Shown here in pieces: positions 24,604 through 33,449 of a DNA stretch of 33,587 nucleotides. Origin of the DNA: Verrucomicrobiaceae bacterium. Its GTDB lineage: Bacteria; Verrucomicrobiota; Verrucomicrobiia; Chthoniobacterales; Chthoniobacteraceae. The stretch lies in the NCBI GenBank assembly GCA_005791535.1, contig SXWH01000098.1, forward strand, positions 1 through 33,587. The letters run 5' to 3'. The notes beneath the pieces are model-generated. The model was not told where the DNA came from. It searched no databases and saw nothing but the letters and a program-made list of their open reading frames with translations. The position numbers and the translations under genes are program-made. Position 1 is the first letter of the stretch. Each line of letters begins with the position of its first letter.

Positions 24604-25602
24604 TTATGCGCCGAGAAGCTTTCTCATCGCGGCCATGATGGATGTGGCGGTCGGGCGATGCGTGCCCCAGAGGTTCGGGTGATACGGCACCGGCGTGTCT
24701 TTCGCATTAAGGCGCATCGGGGGCGCGTCGAGTAAATCAAACCCCTCGGTCGCGACGCGCGCGATGATTTCCGCTGTTACGCCTCCCCACGGAAATGCCT
24801 CGCCGACTGCGAGCAACCGGCCAGTGCGTGAGACGCTTGCGAGAATGGTGTCGGTATCCAGCGGCTTGACCGTGCGCAGGTCGATTACCTCGATTTCCCA
24901 TCCGTCGCTTGCGAGTTCCGTCGCGCAGGCGAGCGACTCGTGAACCATCGCGCTGTAGGTCGCGATTGTCGCGTCGCGTCCGGGTCTGGCGACGCGTGCC
25001 TTCCCCGCGGGCATCGCGGTGCTCGGGAGGCCGTCTGCCTTCAGGTGGTAGTAAAGATACTTGTGCTCGCAGAAAATCACGGGGTCGTCGATTTCCACGG
25101 CCTCCAGAAGCATTGTGTAGGCGTCCTCTACCGTTGCCGGTGTCATGACGATCAATCCGGGGTAGTGCGCGTAAAGCGCTTCCATGCTCTGCGAGTGAAA
25201 TGGACCGGCGCCCGCTGTCCCTCCGCTGGGCAGGCGGATTACAATCGGGCAGGGCACGCCCGTCCGCCATTTGTGCGTGGCCGCGTGCTGGACGATCTGC
25301 GTGAATCCGCACGTGGAGAAGTCGGCGAACTGCATCTCGATAATTGGCCGCATTCCCTCAATCGCAGCGCCAATCGCCATTCCTACTTGTGCGTCTTCCG
25401 AAATGGGCGAATCGAGCACACGTCCGGGGAACTCATTTGCGAGGCCCTTGGTGGCTTTGAACGCGCCGCCGAAATCTGCGATGTCCTGCCCGTAGATAAA
25501 CACGCGCGGGTCGTCGCTCAGCAGCTTGTGCTGCGCTGCGCGAATCGCTTCGAGGTAGGTGATGGCTGCGCTGGTGCGCGTGGTTGGTTGTTTTTGAAAC
25601 AC
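24604..25602 (-). CDS. pdhB: 2-oxoacid (pyruvate-type) dehydrogenase E1 component, beta subunit
   Basis: Beta subunit (332 aa) of the thiamine-diphosphate E1 enzyme that decarboxylates the 2-oxoacid. Family signatures: ITYLEAIRAAQHKLL, YGQDIADFGGAFKATKGL, SPISEDAQVGMAIGAA, RLPSGGTAGAGPFHSQSMEA and EVIDLRTVKPLDTDTI. The start is taken as GTG at 25602, giving MFQKQPTT; it lies 11 bp after the E1alpha stop with a GAAGAG element just before it, and gives the family's usual length. The frame is open to 25662, but this would overlap E1alpha with a short Arg-rich stretch. It is the second gene of the E1alpha-E1beta-E2 operon. Confidence 0.92.
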   Translation of the reverse strand: MFQKQPTTRTSAAITYLEAIRAAQHKLLSDDPRVFIYGQDIADFGGAFKATKGLANEFPGRVLDSPISEDAQVGMAIGAAIEGMRPIIEMQFADFSTCGFTQIVQHAATHKWRTGVPCPIVIRLPSGGTAGAGPFHSQSMEALYAHYPGLIVMTPATVEDAYTMLLEAVEIDDPVIFCEHKYLYYHLKADGLPSTAMPAGKARVARPGRDATIATYSAMVHESLACATELASDGWEIEVIDLRTVKPLDTDTILASVSRTGRLLAVGEAFPWGGVTAEIIARVATEGFDLLDAPPMRLNAKDTPVPYHPNLWGTHRPTATSIMAAMRKLLGA

Positions 25603-25613
25603 GGGCTCTTCGT

Positions 25614-26645
25614 TTAAGTCTCGGCGCCTTCGGCGAGGCGACGGGTGTGAAGTGCGCACCAATCTTCCTGATTGGGATCCGGAAGGGGTTCGCGGAGTGC
25701 GGTGGAGCAGGCGTTTTCGACTTCGGCGGACGCCTGATCGCGCAGATTATCCAAATGCGCGGGCGTCGCCCATCCGGCGGAAATCAGTTGCTCGCGTGCC
25801 ACGTCGAGGCAATCGCGGCCGATGGGAGACACTTTCAGAGCATGACTCATGTAGTGAAAATCATCATGTTCGCCATGCCCGACAAGGCGGAGCAGGTCCG
25901 CGACAATCATCTGCGGGCCGTCGCCGGCGCGGGCACGCGCCACGGCTTCGAATACAGTCTCGATGCATGCGGTCGGGTCGGTGCCGTCGATTTTGTAGCC
26001 GGCAATGCCGTAGCCGAGCGCGCGCTGGACGAGGTCTTCGCAGGCATACTGTCGCGCGTTTGAGGTCGAGTAGGCGTATTGGTTGTTCGCAACGATCACT
26101 ACGAGGGGAAGCTTTTCGACGGCGGCCATATTCAGCCCTTCATGAAAACTGCCGGTTGAAGTCGCACCATCGCCAACGCATGTAGCACCCACGACGCCTG
26201 TCTCACCTTTCAGTCGGCGGGCAAAGAGTCCGCCGGCGACGGACGCGACCATCGCCCCGAGGTGGGAAATCATCGCGTAGTAGCCTTTCGCCGGTTCGCC
26301 GCGGTGGATATTTCCGTCGCGCCCACGCATCGGTCCGAGTCGGGAACCGAGGTAGGTGCGCGCGGCATCAGTGATGTCCTCGCCGAACGCGAGCCTTCCC
26401 GCCATGTCACGGATGAGCGGGCCGAAGATGTCGCCTTTCTTCAGTGCAGAACCGAGCGCGGCACTCAGCGCCTCCTGACCGCGACCGAGGAAGACGCCAC
26501 CGGTGATCTTTCCTCCGCGGTAAAGGATGGCGAGTTTCTCCTCAAGGACGCGTGCGAGCAGCATCCAGCGATAAACGCCGAGATAGCGTTCCTTGTCTTC
26601 GTTGGCTTCGGGCTGAGTGCTCAGGCCTGCGCGGGCTTGCAACAT
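25614..26645 (-). CDS. pdhA: 2-oxoacid (pyruvate-type) dehydrogenase E1 component, alpha subunit
   Basis: Alpha subunit (343 aa) carrying the thiamine-diphosphate site: the GDGA...NN motif is seen as GDGATSTGSFHEGLNM followed by VIVANNQYAYST. Other family segments are MLLARVLEEKLAILYRGGKI, GQEALSAALG and MRGRDGNIHRG. First gene of the minus-strand operon E1alpha-E1beta-E2-anchored protein. The ATG at 26645 is preferred; a GTG at 26699 would add 18 residues and run into the divergent region. The 152 bp between this start and the divergent methyltransferase gene hold no convincing minus-strand promoter, though one must be near. Confidence 0.92.
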   Translation of the reverse strand: MLQARAGLSTQPEANEDKERYLGVYRWMLLARVLEEKLAILYRGGKITGGVFLGRGQEALSAALGSALKKGDIFGPLIRDMAGRLAFGEDITDAARTYLGSRLGPMRGRDGNIHRGEPAKGYYAMISHLGAMVASVAGGLFARRLKGETGVVGATCVGDGATSTGSFHEGLNMAAVEKLPLVVIVANNQYAYSTSNARQYACEDLVQRALGYGIAGYKIDGTDPTACIETVFEAVARARAGDGPQMIVADLLRLVGHGEHDDFHYMSHALKVSPIGRDCLDVAREQLISAGWATPAHLDNLRDQASAEVENACSTALREPLPDPNQEDWCALHTRRLAEGAET

Positions 26646-26739
26646 GAACGATGATTTATGTCCCGCTGCGAGGAATGGCAACGGTTTGTTCGAAATCACT
26701 CAATCTTTGTCTGAATTTCGCGCTCTTGTTCGTCCGCAC

Positions 26740-26767
26740 TTGCCATGCATGGGCGGGTCACTACAGT
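26740..26767 (+). promoter_or_regulatory. Possible promoter of the OlsG-like methyltransferase gene
   Basis: TTGCCA (26740-26745), a 16-bp spacer and TACAGT (26762-26767) make a fair sigma70-type match in the divergent region. It would give a leader of about 24 bases with a purine-rich GAGAGCAAG element before the ATG at 26798. Based on consensus only. Confidence 0.4.
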
Positions 26768-26797
26768 CCGCCGCCGATTGAGAGCAAGAACCCTTCG

Positions 26798-27391
26798 ATG
26801 AGCGCTATATTTCTAAAGAGATTTTTTAAGAATCCGTTCCAGGTCGCGTCCATCGTGCCCAGTTCGAAAACGCTGATCCGTCGCGTCTCCGACAAGATGG
26901 ATCACTCCGTGCCGCGTGTCATCGCCGAGTACGGTCCAGGCGAGGGCTGCCACACCCGCGAGATCGCGAAGCGGATGCATCGCGACAGCAAACTGCTGCT
27001 CTTCGAACTCGATAAGGAGCTTTCCGAGCATCTCAAAGTGCAGTTTGCGGATGATTCCCGCGTGAGTGTCCACAATCTCGATTGCGCGCAGCTGCCGGAG
27101 GTTCTTGCAGACAAGGGCATTCAGCACTGCGACTACGTGGTTTCCGGCATTCCGTTCAGCATTTTGGAGAAAACGAAGAAGCGGGAGATTTTGGAAAAGA
27201 CGCACGCCGTTCTTGCGCCGAAGGATCACTCGGCCTTTATCATTTATCAGGTCACAAACGAGCTCCGCACGCGCGGTCACTGCGATCATTTTGGCAAGGC
27301 CGAGAGCGAGTACTGTCTCGTGAATCTCCCGCCGATGTTTGTAACGAAGTTCTACAAGAACGGCACCAACGGCGCGAACGGCAGTCAGTGA
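26798..27391 (+). CDS. SAM-dependent phospholipid/ornithine-lipid N-methyltransferase-like protein
   Basis: Methyltransferase of 197 aa of the COG3963 type, related to phospholipid N-methyltransferases (PmtA), rRNA adenine dimethylases and the ornithine-lipid N-methyltransferase OlsG known from planctomycetes. It begins FLKRFFKNPFQVASIVPSSK, typical of the group. The SAM-binding motif I is EYGPGEG at 44-50, followed by an acidic motif II region (LLLFELDKEL). The segment YVVSGIPFSIL occupies the catalytic motif IV position. The likely role is methylation of a membrane lipid head group at the inner membrane; the lipid cannot be named from sequence. The ATG at 26798 is chosen because homology starts there and a GAGAG element precedes it. 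It is followed by ribBA after 62 bp. Confidence 0.78.
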   Translation: MSAIFLKRFFKNPFQVASIVPSSKTLIRRVSDKMDHSVPRVIAEYGPGEGCHTREIAKRMHRDSKLLLFELDKELSEHLKVQFADDSRVSVHNLDCAQLPEVLADKGIQHCDYVVSGIPFSILEKTKKREILEKTHAVLAPKDHSAFIIYQVTNELRTRGHCDHFGKAESEYCLVNLPPMFVTKFYKNGTNGANGSQ

Positions 27392-27453
27392 GCGTCGGAG
27401 GCGGCTGATCAATTTCCTGTTCGCAGACGCGGTTTCCGCGCTACGCATGCGAA

Positions 27454-28662
27454 ATGCCGAAAGCGCCACAGTTTGATTCCATCGAAGATGTCCTCGCCGA
27501 TCTCCGTGCGGGGAAGATGATCGTTGTCACTGACGACGAGGACCGTGAGAACGAAGGTGACATCGTGATGGCCGCGGAAAAAGTGACACCGAAGGCGGTC
27601 AACTTTATGGCGACTCATGCGCGTGGTTTGATTTGTGTGCCGATGACCGAGGCGCGTGCCGACGCGCTCGGACTCGAGCCGATGGCGCGAGAGAACCGTG
27701 AGTCGCACAAGACGGATTTTACGGTTGCGGTAGACGCTGCGAAAGGGATCTCAACCGGAATCAGCGCCGCCGATCGCGCCCGGACCATCCAGATTCTCGC
27801 CAATCCAAAATCGGTCGCGTCCGAGTTGGTGCAGCCCGGACACGTCTTTCCATTGCGTGCGAAACAGGGTGGCGTGCTCCGGCGTGCCGGGCACACGGAA
27901 GCGGGCGTGGATCTCGCGCGGATGGCGGGGCTCCAGCCCGCAGCGGTGATTTGCGAGATCATGAACGCAGACGGCACCATGGCCCGTTTGCCGCAACTCG
28001 CCGCCTTCAAGAAGAAGCACAAGCTGCGGATGTGCAGCATCGCGGCGCTGATTGCGTATCGCAGGCGAAGCGAGCGTCTCGTCGTTTGCGAGCAGGTGAT
28101 TAAGATGCCGACGGATTACGGCTCGTTTGACCTCCATTTGTACCGTTCCCTGGTGGACGGAGCGCACCACGTCGCACTGGTCAAAGGAAAGATTTCGGGG
28201 CGGAAGAGCACGCTTGTTCGTGTTCACAGTGAATGTCTCACCGGCGATATCTTCGGTTCCATGCGCTGCGATTGCGGCAATCAATTGCACGCGGCGCTGG
28301 AGCAAATCGAGGCCGAGGGGAACGGCGTGCTTCTTTACATGCGTCAGCACGAAGGCCGCGGCATCGGCCTGCCGGCGAAAATTCACGCATACAAGCTTCA
28401 GGAGCAGGGGCTCGATACGGTGGAGGCGAATCTCAAACTCGGCTTCCCCGCCGAGCTTCGCGACTATGGTGTCGGTGCGCAAATTCTCCACGACCTTGGT
28501 GTGCGAAAGATGCGGTTCATGACGAACAATCCGAAGAAAGTCGTCGGACTCGAAGGCTACGGTCTGCAGATCGTGAAAGTCGTGCCGATTCAGTCAAAAC
28601 CGAATCCTCACAACGCGAAGTATCTCGAAACCAAGCGTCTCAAGATGGGCCACATGCTTTAA
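27454..28662 (+). CDS. ribBA: Bifunctional 3,4-dihydroxy-2-butanone-4-phosphate synthase / GTP cyclohydrolase II
   Basis: Cytoplasmic riboflavin-pathway enzyme (402 aa) providing both precursors of lumazine. The N-terminal DHBP synthase (about 8-205) has DDEDRENEGDIVMAAE, FMATHARGLICVP and RAGHTEAGVDLARMAG. The C-terminal GTP cyclohydrolase II (about 206-400) has zinc ligands Cys261, Cys272 and Cys274 (ECLTGDIFGSMRCDCGNQ) and RQHEGRGIGLPAKIHAYKLQ. Both halves look catalytically complete. The 62-bp gap upstream shows no FMN riboswitch and no clear ribosome binding site. It may be co-transcribed with the methyltransferase gene. It converges with the amidase-hydrolase gene, 16 bp between stops. 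Confidence 0.95.
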   Translation: MPKAPQFDSIEDVLADLRAGKMIVVTDDEDRENEGDIVMAAEKVTPKAVNFMATHARGLICVPMTEARADALGLEPMARENRESHKTDFTVAVDAAKGISTGISAADRARTIQILANPKSVASELVQPGHVFPLRAKQGGVLRRAGHTEAGVDLARMAGLQPAAVICEIMNADGTMARLPQLAAFKKKHKLRMCSIAALIAYRRRSERLVVCEQVIKMPTDYGSFDLHLYRSLVDGAHHVALVKGKISGRKSTLVRVHSECLTGDIFGSMRCDCGNQLHAALEQIEAEGNGVLLYMRQHEGRGIGLPAKIHAYKLQEQGLDTVEANLKLGFPAELRDYGVGAQILHDLGVRKMRFMTNNPKKVVGLEGYGLQIVKVVPIQSKPNPHNAKYLETKRLKMGHML

Positions 28663-28678
28663 TCGAGAGCCGACACGT

Positions 28679-30673
28679 TCATCGCCGCGCGTTCTTCATC
28701 ACGAAGGCGACTAGTTCTTCGCATTTGAAGAAGCCGCTCCACATGTTGTGGCCTTGTCCCTTGGGTATAATCAGTTCCATGGAGCCGCCGAGCGCAATGT
28801 AGCGTGACTTTACGAGCTCCGAGTTCGCTTCGAGTGGAACGGTCTTGTCCACATCGCCGTGAATGGCGAAGAACGGCACTTTCGCGGCGGCGAGGGGGGC
28901 GAGTCGGTCGATCGGATTATGCGTGGAGAGAGACGATTCCAGTTGCTCCGGGCTGAGACCGTATGCGCCGGCAGCCTTCGCAACGCCCGGATAGCTCGCG
29001 ACATTGCACACGGGATAGATGCCCGCGAAGCCGGCGATTTTATCTGCGTTGTCGGCGGCCCAACTCAGGGTCATCAGCCCGCCGCGGCTTCGCCCTAGCA
29101 AGACCATCTTCGGGGCATATCCGCGCTTCTGCGTGAGCTCCGTGTAGAGTGCGGAATAGAGTTTGCGGCCGACGGGGCTGCCATACGATTCACCAACGTC
29201 GATACCCGCGATTCCGATGCCTGCTTCGAGGAACTGCTCGAACATCCATCGCTCCGCCGAGCTGGGAAGATCATCGAGGGTCGGCGCGTACCAAACCCAG
29301 GGCTTGGGTTTCCCGGGTGGAGCATTCTTCGACGGGATCACGAACGCCGGGCGTCCTTCGATGCTAAAGGTCTCTCCTGGGAGCGGGAGCACCTTCGCGA
29401 CCGGTCTGGCGAGATTGGAGTAATGTGACACGAGCCCTTCGACAATCGCGTCTGCATACTCGCGGAAAATGCTCGGCCGCATGGTGCCGCCAAAATCCCG
29501 CTGGCCCTCGTAGTCGCCCGCCTGGATGCGTGCATAGGTACCGGCGTGATTCATCCGGTAGGGCTCAAGGAAGATGACTGGGCAGTTGAAAAGACGGTTC
29601 GCGAGGAGATTCCGCGCCCACAGGAACTCGTTTGCATTCACGCGGACTGCATTTCCTGTGGTGTAGGTGAAAGGCGGCAGGCCGGTCGCCTTCACGAGCG
29701 AATCGTTCACCGCCGTGGCAGCGCGCAATTCTTCCAAGTGAGCGCCTGTAAGAAGCTTCTGAAGCATCTCGAAACGCTGATCATCGAACCGCAATTCACT
29801 CGCGCTCATTGCGCCGTGAATGAGCGTGTGTAGATCGTTGCGCTCTGTGAATACGGGGGCCTCCGGATCAATCCAGTCGTCTGCATTAAAGTGAACACAC
29901 ACGACGAGGTCCGGCTTCAGTGTTTCATTTACGAGCTTCGCGCGTTCGCGGATCTCCGCGACGCGGTAGAACAACTTCTCCGCCTGCCACTGCACAGTCT
30001 GCGGTTTCTGCGGGTCGCGTGGGCCGTCGTAGTTCTCCCGGAACTCCGTTACCCCGAGTAGTTCCAGTTCCTTCCTTCCCTGCGGCCGAAGCGCATCAAC
30101 ATTGGCAGGCGAGGCTGGCGCGGCCGATTCGCGCGTGAGGCGGACATCCGCTCCGAGCGCCCGGAGTTTTTTTGCAGCGAGCTGGCAGACGAGGAGAGTC
30201 ATGTCGCCTTCCTGCACCGGTTTGTCCCCGGCTTGGGCAAAAGAGCGCTCCTCCATCAGTCCCCATTTCCCGCCGATATGGCCGGGATCGAGCACGAGGC
30301 GCACATTGGAAAGAACGCGTTTCCCAACGGGAATCGTTTCGGCGCTCCTCCAGTATCTGGGGGCCAATTTACGCGCGGCATCACTCGCGGCAAATCGCAG
30401 CCTGAACGAATCCGGTGGGCTCAGCGTTTTGAAAATCACGGCCTCAGTTTCGGTTGCTTCGATGACCCCGTTCCAAGCCCCTCCTGGTGCGAACACTGTG
30501 TCGAGTAGTTGCATAAACTCCGCGCGAGTGATCGTCTCCTGCATGGCCTCCAGACGCGACCAATCCGGAGTTGCGGCCAGCGGACTGAGCCGTTGCGCCA
30601 TCGCCGGCGGGATGCCGCAGCACAGGAGCAGAAGAACTAGCAGGACGATGCGGATGAATAGGCGGCGAATCAC
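28679..30673 (-). CDS. Exported N-acetylmuramoyl-L-alanine amidase fused to an alpha/beta hydrolase
   Basis: Exported protein of 664 aa with two complete catalytic domains. A signal peptide (about 1-26, ending AMA) precedes a 95-residue region and an amidase_3 domain (about 122-420). Its zinc and catalytic residues are seen as His132 (LDPGHIGG), Glu155, His261 (VVCVHFNAD) and Glu370 (VIFLEPYR). The C-terminal alpha/beta hydrolase (about 435-664) has the nucleophile Ser529 in GRSRGG, Asp609 (HGDVDKTVP) and His642 (GQGHNM). The first domain should cut the peptide side chain from peptidoglycan; the second is an esterase or peptidase of unknown substrate. The start is GTG at 30673 with GGGAG about 9 bases upstream. 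The frame is continuous, so it is a true fusion. It is divergent from RNase R. Confidence 0.85.
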   Translation of the reverse strand: MIRRLFIRIVLLVLLLLCCGIPPAMAQRLSPLAATPDWSRLEAMQETITRAEFMQLLDTVFAPGGAWNGVIEATETEAVIFKTLSPPDSFRLRFAASDAARKLAPRYWRSAETIPVGKRVLSNVRLVLDPGHIGGKWGLMEERSFAQAGDKPVQEGDMTLLVCQLAAKKLRALGADVRLTRESAAPASPANVDALRPQGRKELELLGVTEFRENYDGPRDPQKPQTVQWQAEKLFYRVAEIRERAKLVNETLKPDLVVCVHFNADDWIDPEAPVFTERNDLHTLIHGAMSASELRFDDQRFEMLQKLLTGAHLEELRAATAVNDSLVKATGLPPFTYTTGNAVRVNANEFLWARNLLANRLFNCPVIFLEPYRMNHAGTYARIQAGDYEGQRDFGGTMRPSIFREYADAIVEGLVSHYSNLARPVAKVLPLPGETFSIEGRPAFVIPSKNAPPGKPKPWVWYAPTLDDLPSSAERWMFEQFLEAGIGIAGIDVGESYGSPVGRKLYSALYTELTQKRGYAPKMVLLGRSRGGLMTLSWAADNADKIAGFAGIYPVCNVASYPGVAKAAGAYGLSPEQLESSLSTHNPIDRLAPLAAAKVPFFAIHGDVDKTVPLEANSELVKSRYIALGGSMELIIPKGQGHNMWSGFFKCEELVAFVMKNARR

Positions 30674-30773
30674 GGCTCGAAACTCCCATAACGGTGCACT
30701 GTGCGACGAGATCTAAACTCATCATCCAGGCATTCGTTCTCGCTAATGGCCGGTTCTGCTGTAACCTTCCGTC

Positions 30774-32846
30774 ATGGCAGCAAAGAAAAACACCCCTCTC
30801 ACCGGCAGGCTTCTATTCAACATGCGTGGCGGAGGGGCGCGGTTGGTTGGCGAAAACGACGAACTTCTCGCATGGATTACCGAAGGCGACACGGGCGTCG
30901 GATTTCACGGTGACCGCGTGGAGGTCGTGCGCACTCAAGGCGACCGCGGTCGTGTCGTGAAACTGGTTAAGCGCGTGAAAGACACGTTTGTGGGCAGTTA
31001 TCAAAAGGACCGCGAGCACACGTTCCTCGCGCCGGATGAGCCCCGGATGCCATTCAACATTTTGATCAAATCCGGCGGCCCGTCGCTGCCAAGGCAGGTT
31101 CGTGCGGGCGACAAGATTGTGGTGAAGCTGGAGCCTTGGACGGACCCGCGGACGGCGCCGGTCGGGCGGATTATTGAATTGCTCGGAGGCCCGACGGATA
31201 AAGGGGTGGATATGCTTTCAATCATCCGCACGCATGACATCGCGACGGATTTTCCGGCTGCGTGCGAAAAGGAGGCGGCGTCGTTTCCGGACGGAATTCC
31301 GCAAAGTGAAATCGCGCGACGCGTGGACTGCCGCGGACAGTTCGTGCTCACGATTGATCCTGATGATGCGAAGGATCACGATGACGCGATATCCGTGGAG
31401 CGAACGGCGACGGGCTTTCGCGCGACGGTGCACATCGCGGACGTGGCTCACTTTGTCCGCCCCGGGACGGCGCTGGATCGCGAGGCGCGCAAGCGGGGAA
31501 ACTCCACGTATCTTGCGGACCGCACGATTCCGATGCTTCCATTTCGATTGAGCGCGGACCTTTGCTCGCTGCGCGCCGGAGTGGACCGGCTGGCGCATTC
31601 GGTCTTTTTTGAATACACGGCGCAGGGAAAGGTGAAGAAGGTGAGCTTTGCGAAGACGGTAATCTGTGTTCATGCGCGGCTTACCTACCGGCAGGCTTAC
31701 GAAATGTTGCAGGGCGGTAAGGTCGCGGGTTTCGGGCCGGATGTTGCTGCGGCAGTCAAGACGGCTTGGGAGCTTGCTTCGATGCTGCGGCGGCAGCGGT
31801 TTGCGGCGGGGTCGCTGGAAATGGATTTCCCGGAAGTGAAAGTGTATCTCGACGAGATGGGACGCGCGGAGCGCATCGAGAAAATTGTGAACGACGAATC
31901 ACATCAGCTCATCGAGGAGTTCATGCTTGCCGCAAATGAAGCGGTAGCTGCCGAAATCAAGAACCGGCCATCGCTCTGTGTGTATCGCATTCACGAGAAA
32001 CCGGAATCGGAGCGCTTGAATGACTTCCGCCAGTACGCGGCGACGCTCGGGATGAAAGTGGGCGATCTCACCCAGCGGCGCGAAGTTGTGCGGATGCTTG
32101 CCGCGATCAAGGGCCGGCCGGATGAGCATCGGCTGAAGCTGGAGTTTCTGAAGAGCCTCAAGCGCGCCGCCTACGCGCCGGACCCGGTTGGCCATTACGG
32201 TCTCGCAAAGGCTGACTACCTTCACTTTACCTCGCCAATTCGGCGCTACGCGGACTTACTCGCACATCGGGTTCTTGCTCGTGAGCGTGTGGGCGGGAGG
32301 AAGGAACTTGAGGAGGTGTCGAAGCACATTTCTGAAACGGAACGGACTTCGGCCGATGCCGAACGGGACAGCCGTACCGTGAAGCGGCTTGAGTATTTCC
32401 AGCGTCAGCTCGATAGCGCGAAGCCCGACGAGTTCGCGGCTTTCGTGAGTGATGTAAAATCGCACGGCCTGCTGATCGAGTTGCCGGATGTCGATACGGT
32501 CGGTTTTGTTCCCGCAGTGCTTCTGCCTGACGGGCCCTACGATTTCGACAGCCCGCGGCTCCGCTTCGTGAATCGCCGTTCAAAGCAGGTTTTCAAGCTC
32601 GGCGACCGGTTCAAGGTGATTGTCGTGCGCGTGGATAATGAGCGCCGGACGATGGACTTTTCCATCGTGAAGGGAACGCATCAAACGACTGCGACACCCG
32701 CAGCGCCGACAGCTCCAGAACCTCCGGCTCGTGATCATCGCGGACTGAATCGCCGCCAGCCGGAGCGCAGTCGGTCCGGCGCACGCCAGCGGGAAAATGG
32801 AGCGAAAAAAGGAGCACGTGGAGGCCGTGGTCGGCGTCGACGATAG
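30774..32846 (+). CDS. rnr: Ribonuclease R (RNB family 3'-5' exoribonuclease)
   Basis: Processive exoribonuclease (690 aa) degrading structured RNA in the cytoplasm. Two cold-shock/OB domains (about 10-55 and 80-140) are followed by the RNB catalytic domain, with Asp195, Asp201, Asp203 and Asp204 in DPDDAKDHDDAIS, SPIRRYADLLAHRVL near the end, an S1 domain (about 560-640) and a Lys/Arg-rich tail (about 645-690). It is shorter than the E. coli enzyme because the N-terminal helix-turn-helix part is lacking, common outside Proteobacteria. The ATG at 30774 is the natural start. The 100 bp between it and the divergent amidase-hydrolase gene hold no confident promoter. Confidence 0.94.
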   Translation: MAAKKNTPLTGRLLFNMRGGGARLVGENDELLAWITEGDTGVGFHGDRVEVVRTQGDRGRVVKLVKRVKDTFVGSYQKDREHTFLAPDEPRMPFNILIKSGGPSLPRQVRAGDKIVVKLEPWTDPRTAPVGRIIELLGGPTDKGVDMLSIIRTHDIATDFPAACEKEAASFPDGIPQSEIARRVDCRGQFVLTIDPDDAKDHDDAISVERTATGFRATVHIADVAHFVRPGTALDREARKRGNSTYLADRTIPMLPFRLSADLCSLRAGVDRLAHSVFFEYTAQGKVKKVSFAKTVICVHARLTYRQAYEMLQGGKVAGFGPDVAAAVKTAWELASMLRRQRFAAGSLEMDFPEVKVYLDEMGRAERIEKIVNDESHQLIEEFMLAANEAVAAEIKNRPSLCVYRIHEKPESERLNDFRQYAATLGMKVGDLTQRREVVRMLAAIKGRPDEHRLKLEFLKSLKRAAYAPDPVGHYGLAKADYLHFTSPIRRYADLLAHRVLARERVGGRKELEEVSKHISETERTSADAERDSRTVKRLEYFQRQLDSAKPDEFAAFVSDVKSHGLLIELPDVDTVGFVPAVLLPDGPYDFDSPRLRFVNRRSKQVFKLGDRFKVIVVRVDNERRTMDFSIVKGTHQTTATPAAPTAPEPPARDHRGLNRRQPERSRSGARQRENGAKKGARGGRGRRRR

Positions 32847-32903
32847 AAATGGAGCGGATATTGCCGTGACAATCCGGCTGTCCGCGTGAAAGGAAAACAA
32901 ACC

Positions 32904-33371
32904 ATGCCTGCAAAACTTCCACACCACGATTCCGATGAGGCCGCGCTCGACGAAGTGCGTGCCGTTTATGCCGAACTCGCGGCGCGTCCGGTCGAGCGCG
33001 ATTGCATCCGCCGGACCGAGTGCTGTCAGTTTGCGCTGACGGGAGTGATGCCGCTGGTGACGAAGGGCGAGGTGGCGCTGATGGTGAAAGCACTCCGTGC
33101 CACTGGTCGCACGGAGCCGCCGAAGCAGGCCATCGAGGGCGCGTGCCCGATGTTGCAGGCGAATGGAAAGTGCCTCGTTTACGAAGCGCGCCCGTTCGGA
33201 TGCCGGACCCACTTTTGCGCAGCGGCGGGCGGTCCATACGCACGGAAGGAAGTGCTCGATTTAATCCGTCGCCTCGAAGCTGTGGATACCGATCTGGAAG
33301 GCGAAGGGCCGCACAAACTGGATATCGGGTTGAAGCGCATGCTGCGGGAACTGAAGGAAGGCCGCCGATAG
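32904..33371 (+). CDS. YkgJ family cysteine cluster protein
   Basis: Protein of 155 aa with the cysteine pattern of the YkgJ/UPF0153 family, thought to bind an iron-sulfur cluster or zinc: Cys34, Cys40, Cys41, Cys81, Cys90, Cys100 and Cys105, including RRTECCQFAL, ACPML, GKCLVYEARPFGCRTHFC. The molecular role is not established. The ATG at 32904 is preceded by AAGGAAA (about 32889-32895), a good ribosome binding site, so the GTG at 32886 in the same frame is not needed. It follows RNase R after 57 bp and may be co-transcribed. The 78 bp after it, up to the insertion element, show no gene and no clear terminator. Confidence 0.88.
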   Translation: MPAKLPHHDSDEAALDEVRAVYAELAARPVERDCIRRTECCQFALTGVMPLVTKGEVALMVKALRATGRTEPPKQAIEGACPMLQANGKCLVYEARPFGCRTHFCAAAGGPYARKEVLDLIRRLEAVDTDLEGEGPHKLDIGLKRMLRELKEGRR

Positions 33372-33449
33372 TTCACAGACCGCCCCGGGGGCTGAGCGGG
33401 GACTCGGCACCCCTGAACATGCCAAAGACTCCGATAGGAATCCCCCCTA

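Noticed and set aside
26651-26797. N-terminal extension of the lipid methyltransferase
   Set aside because: Homology begins at the ATG at 26798; the upstream residues look like translated intergenic DNA over a possible promoter.
27392-27453. FMN riboswitch upstream of ribBA
   Set aside because: The gap is only 62 bp and lacks the conserved FMN aptamer segments.
26813-27469. 218-codon minus-strand frame opposite the methyltransferase
   Set aside because: Shadow frame of a gene with a clear SAM motif; no family resemblance of its own.
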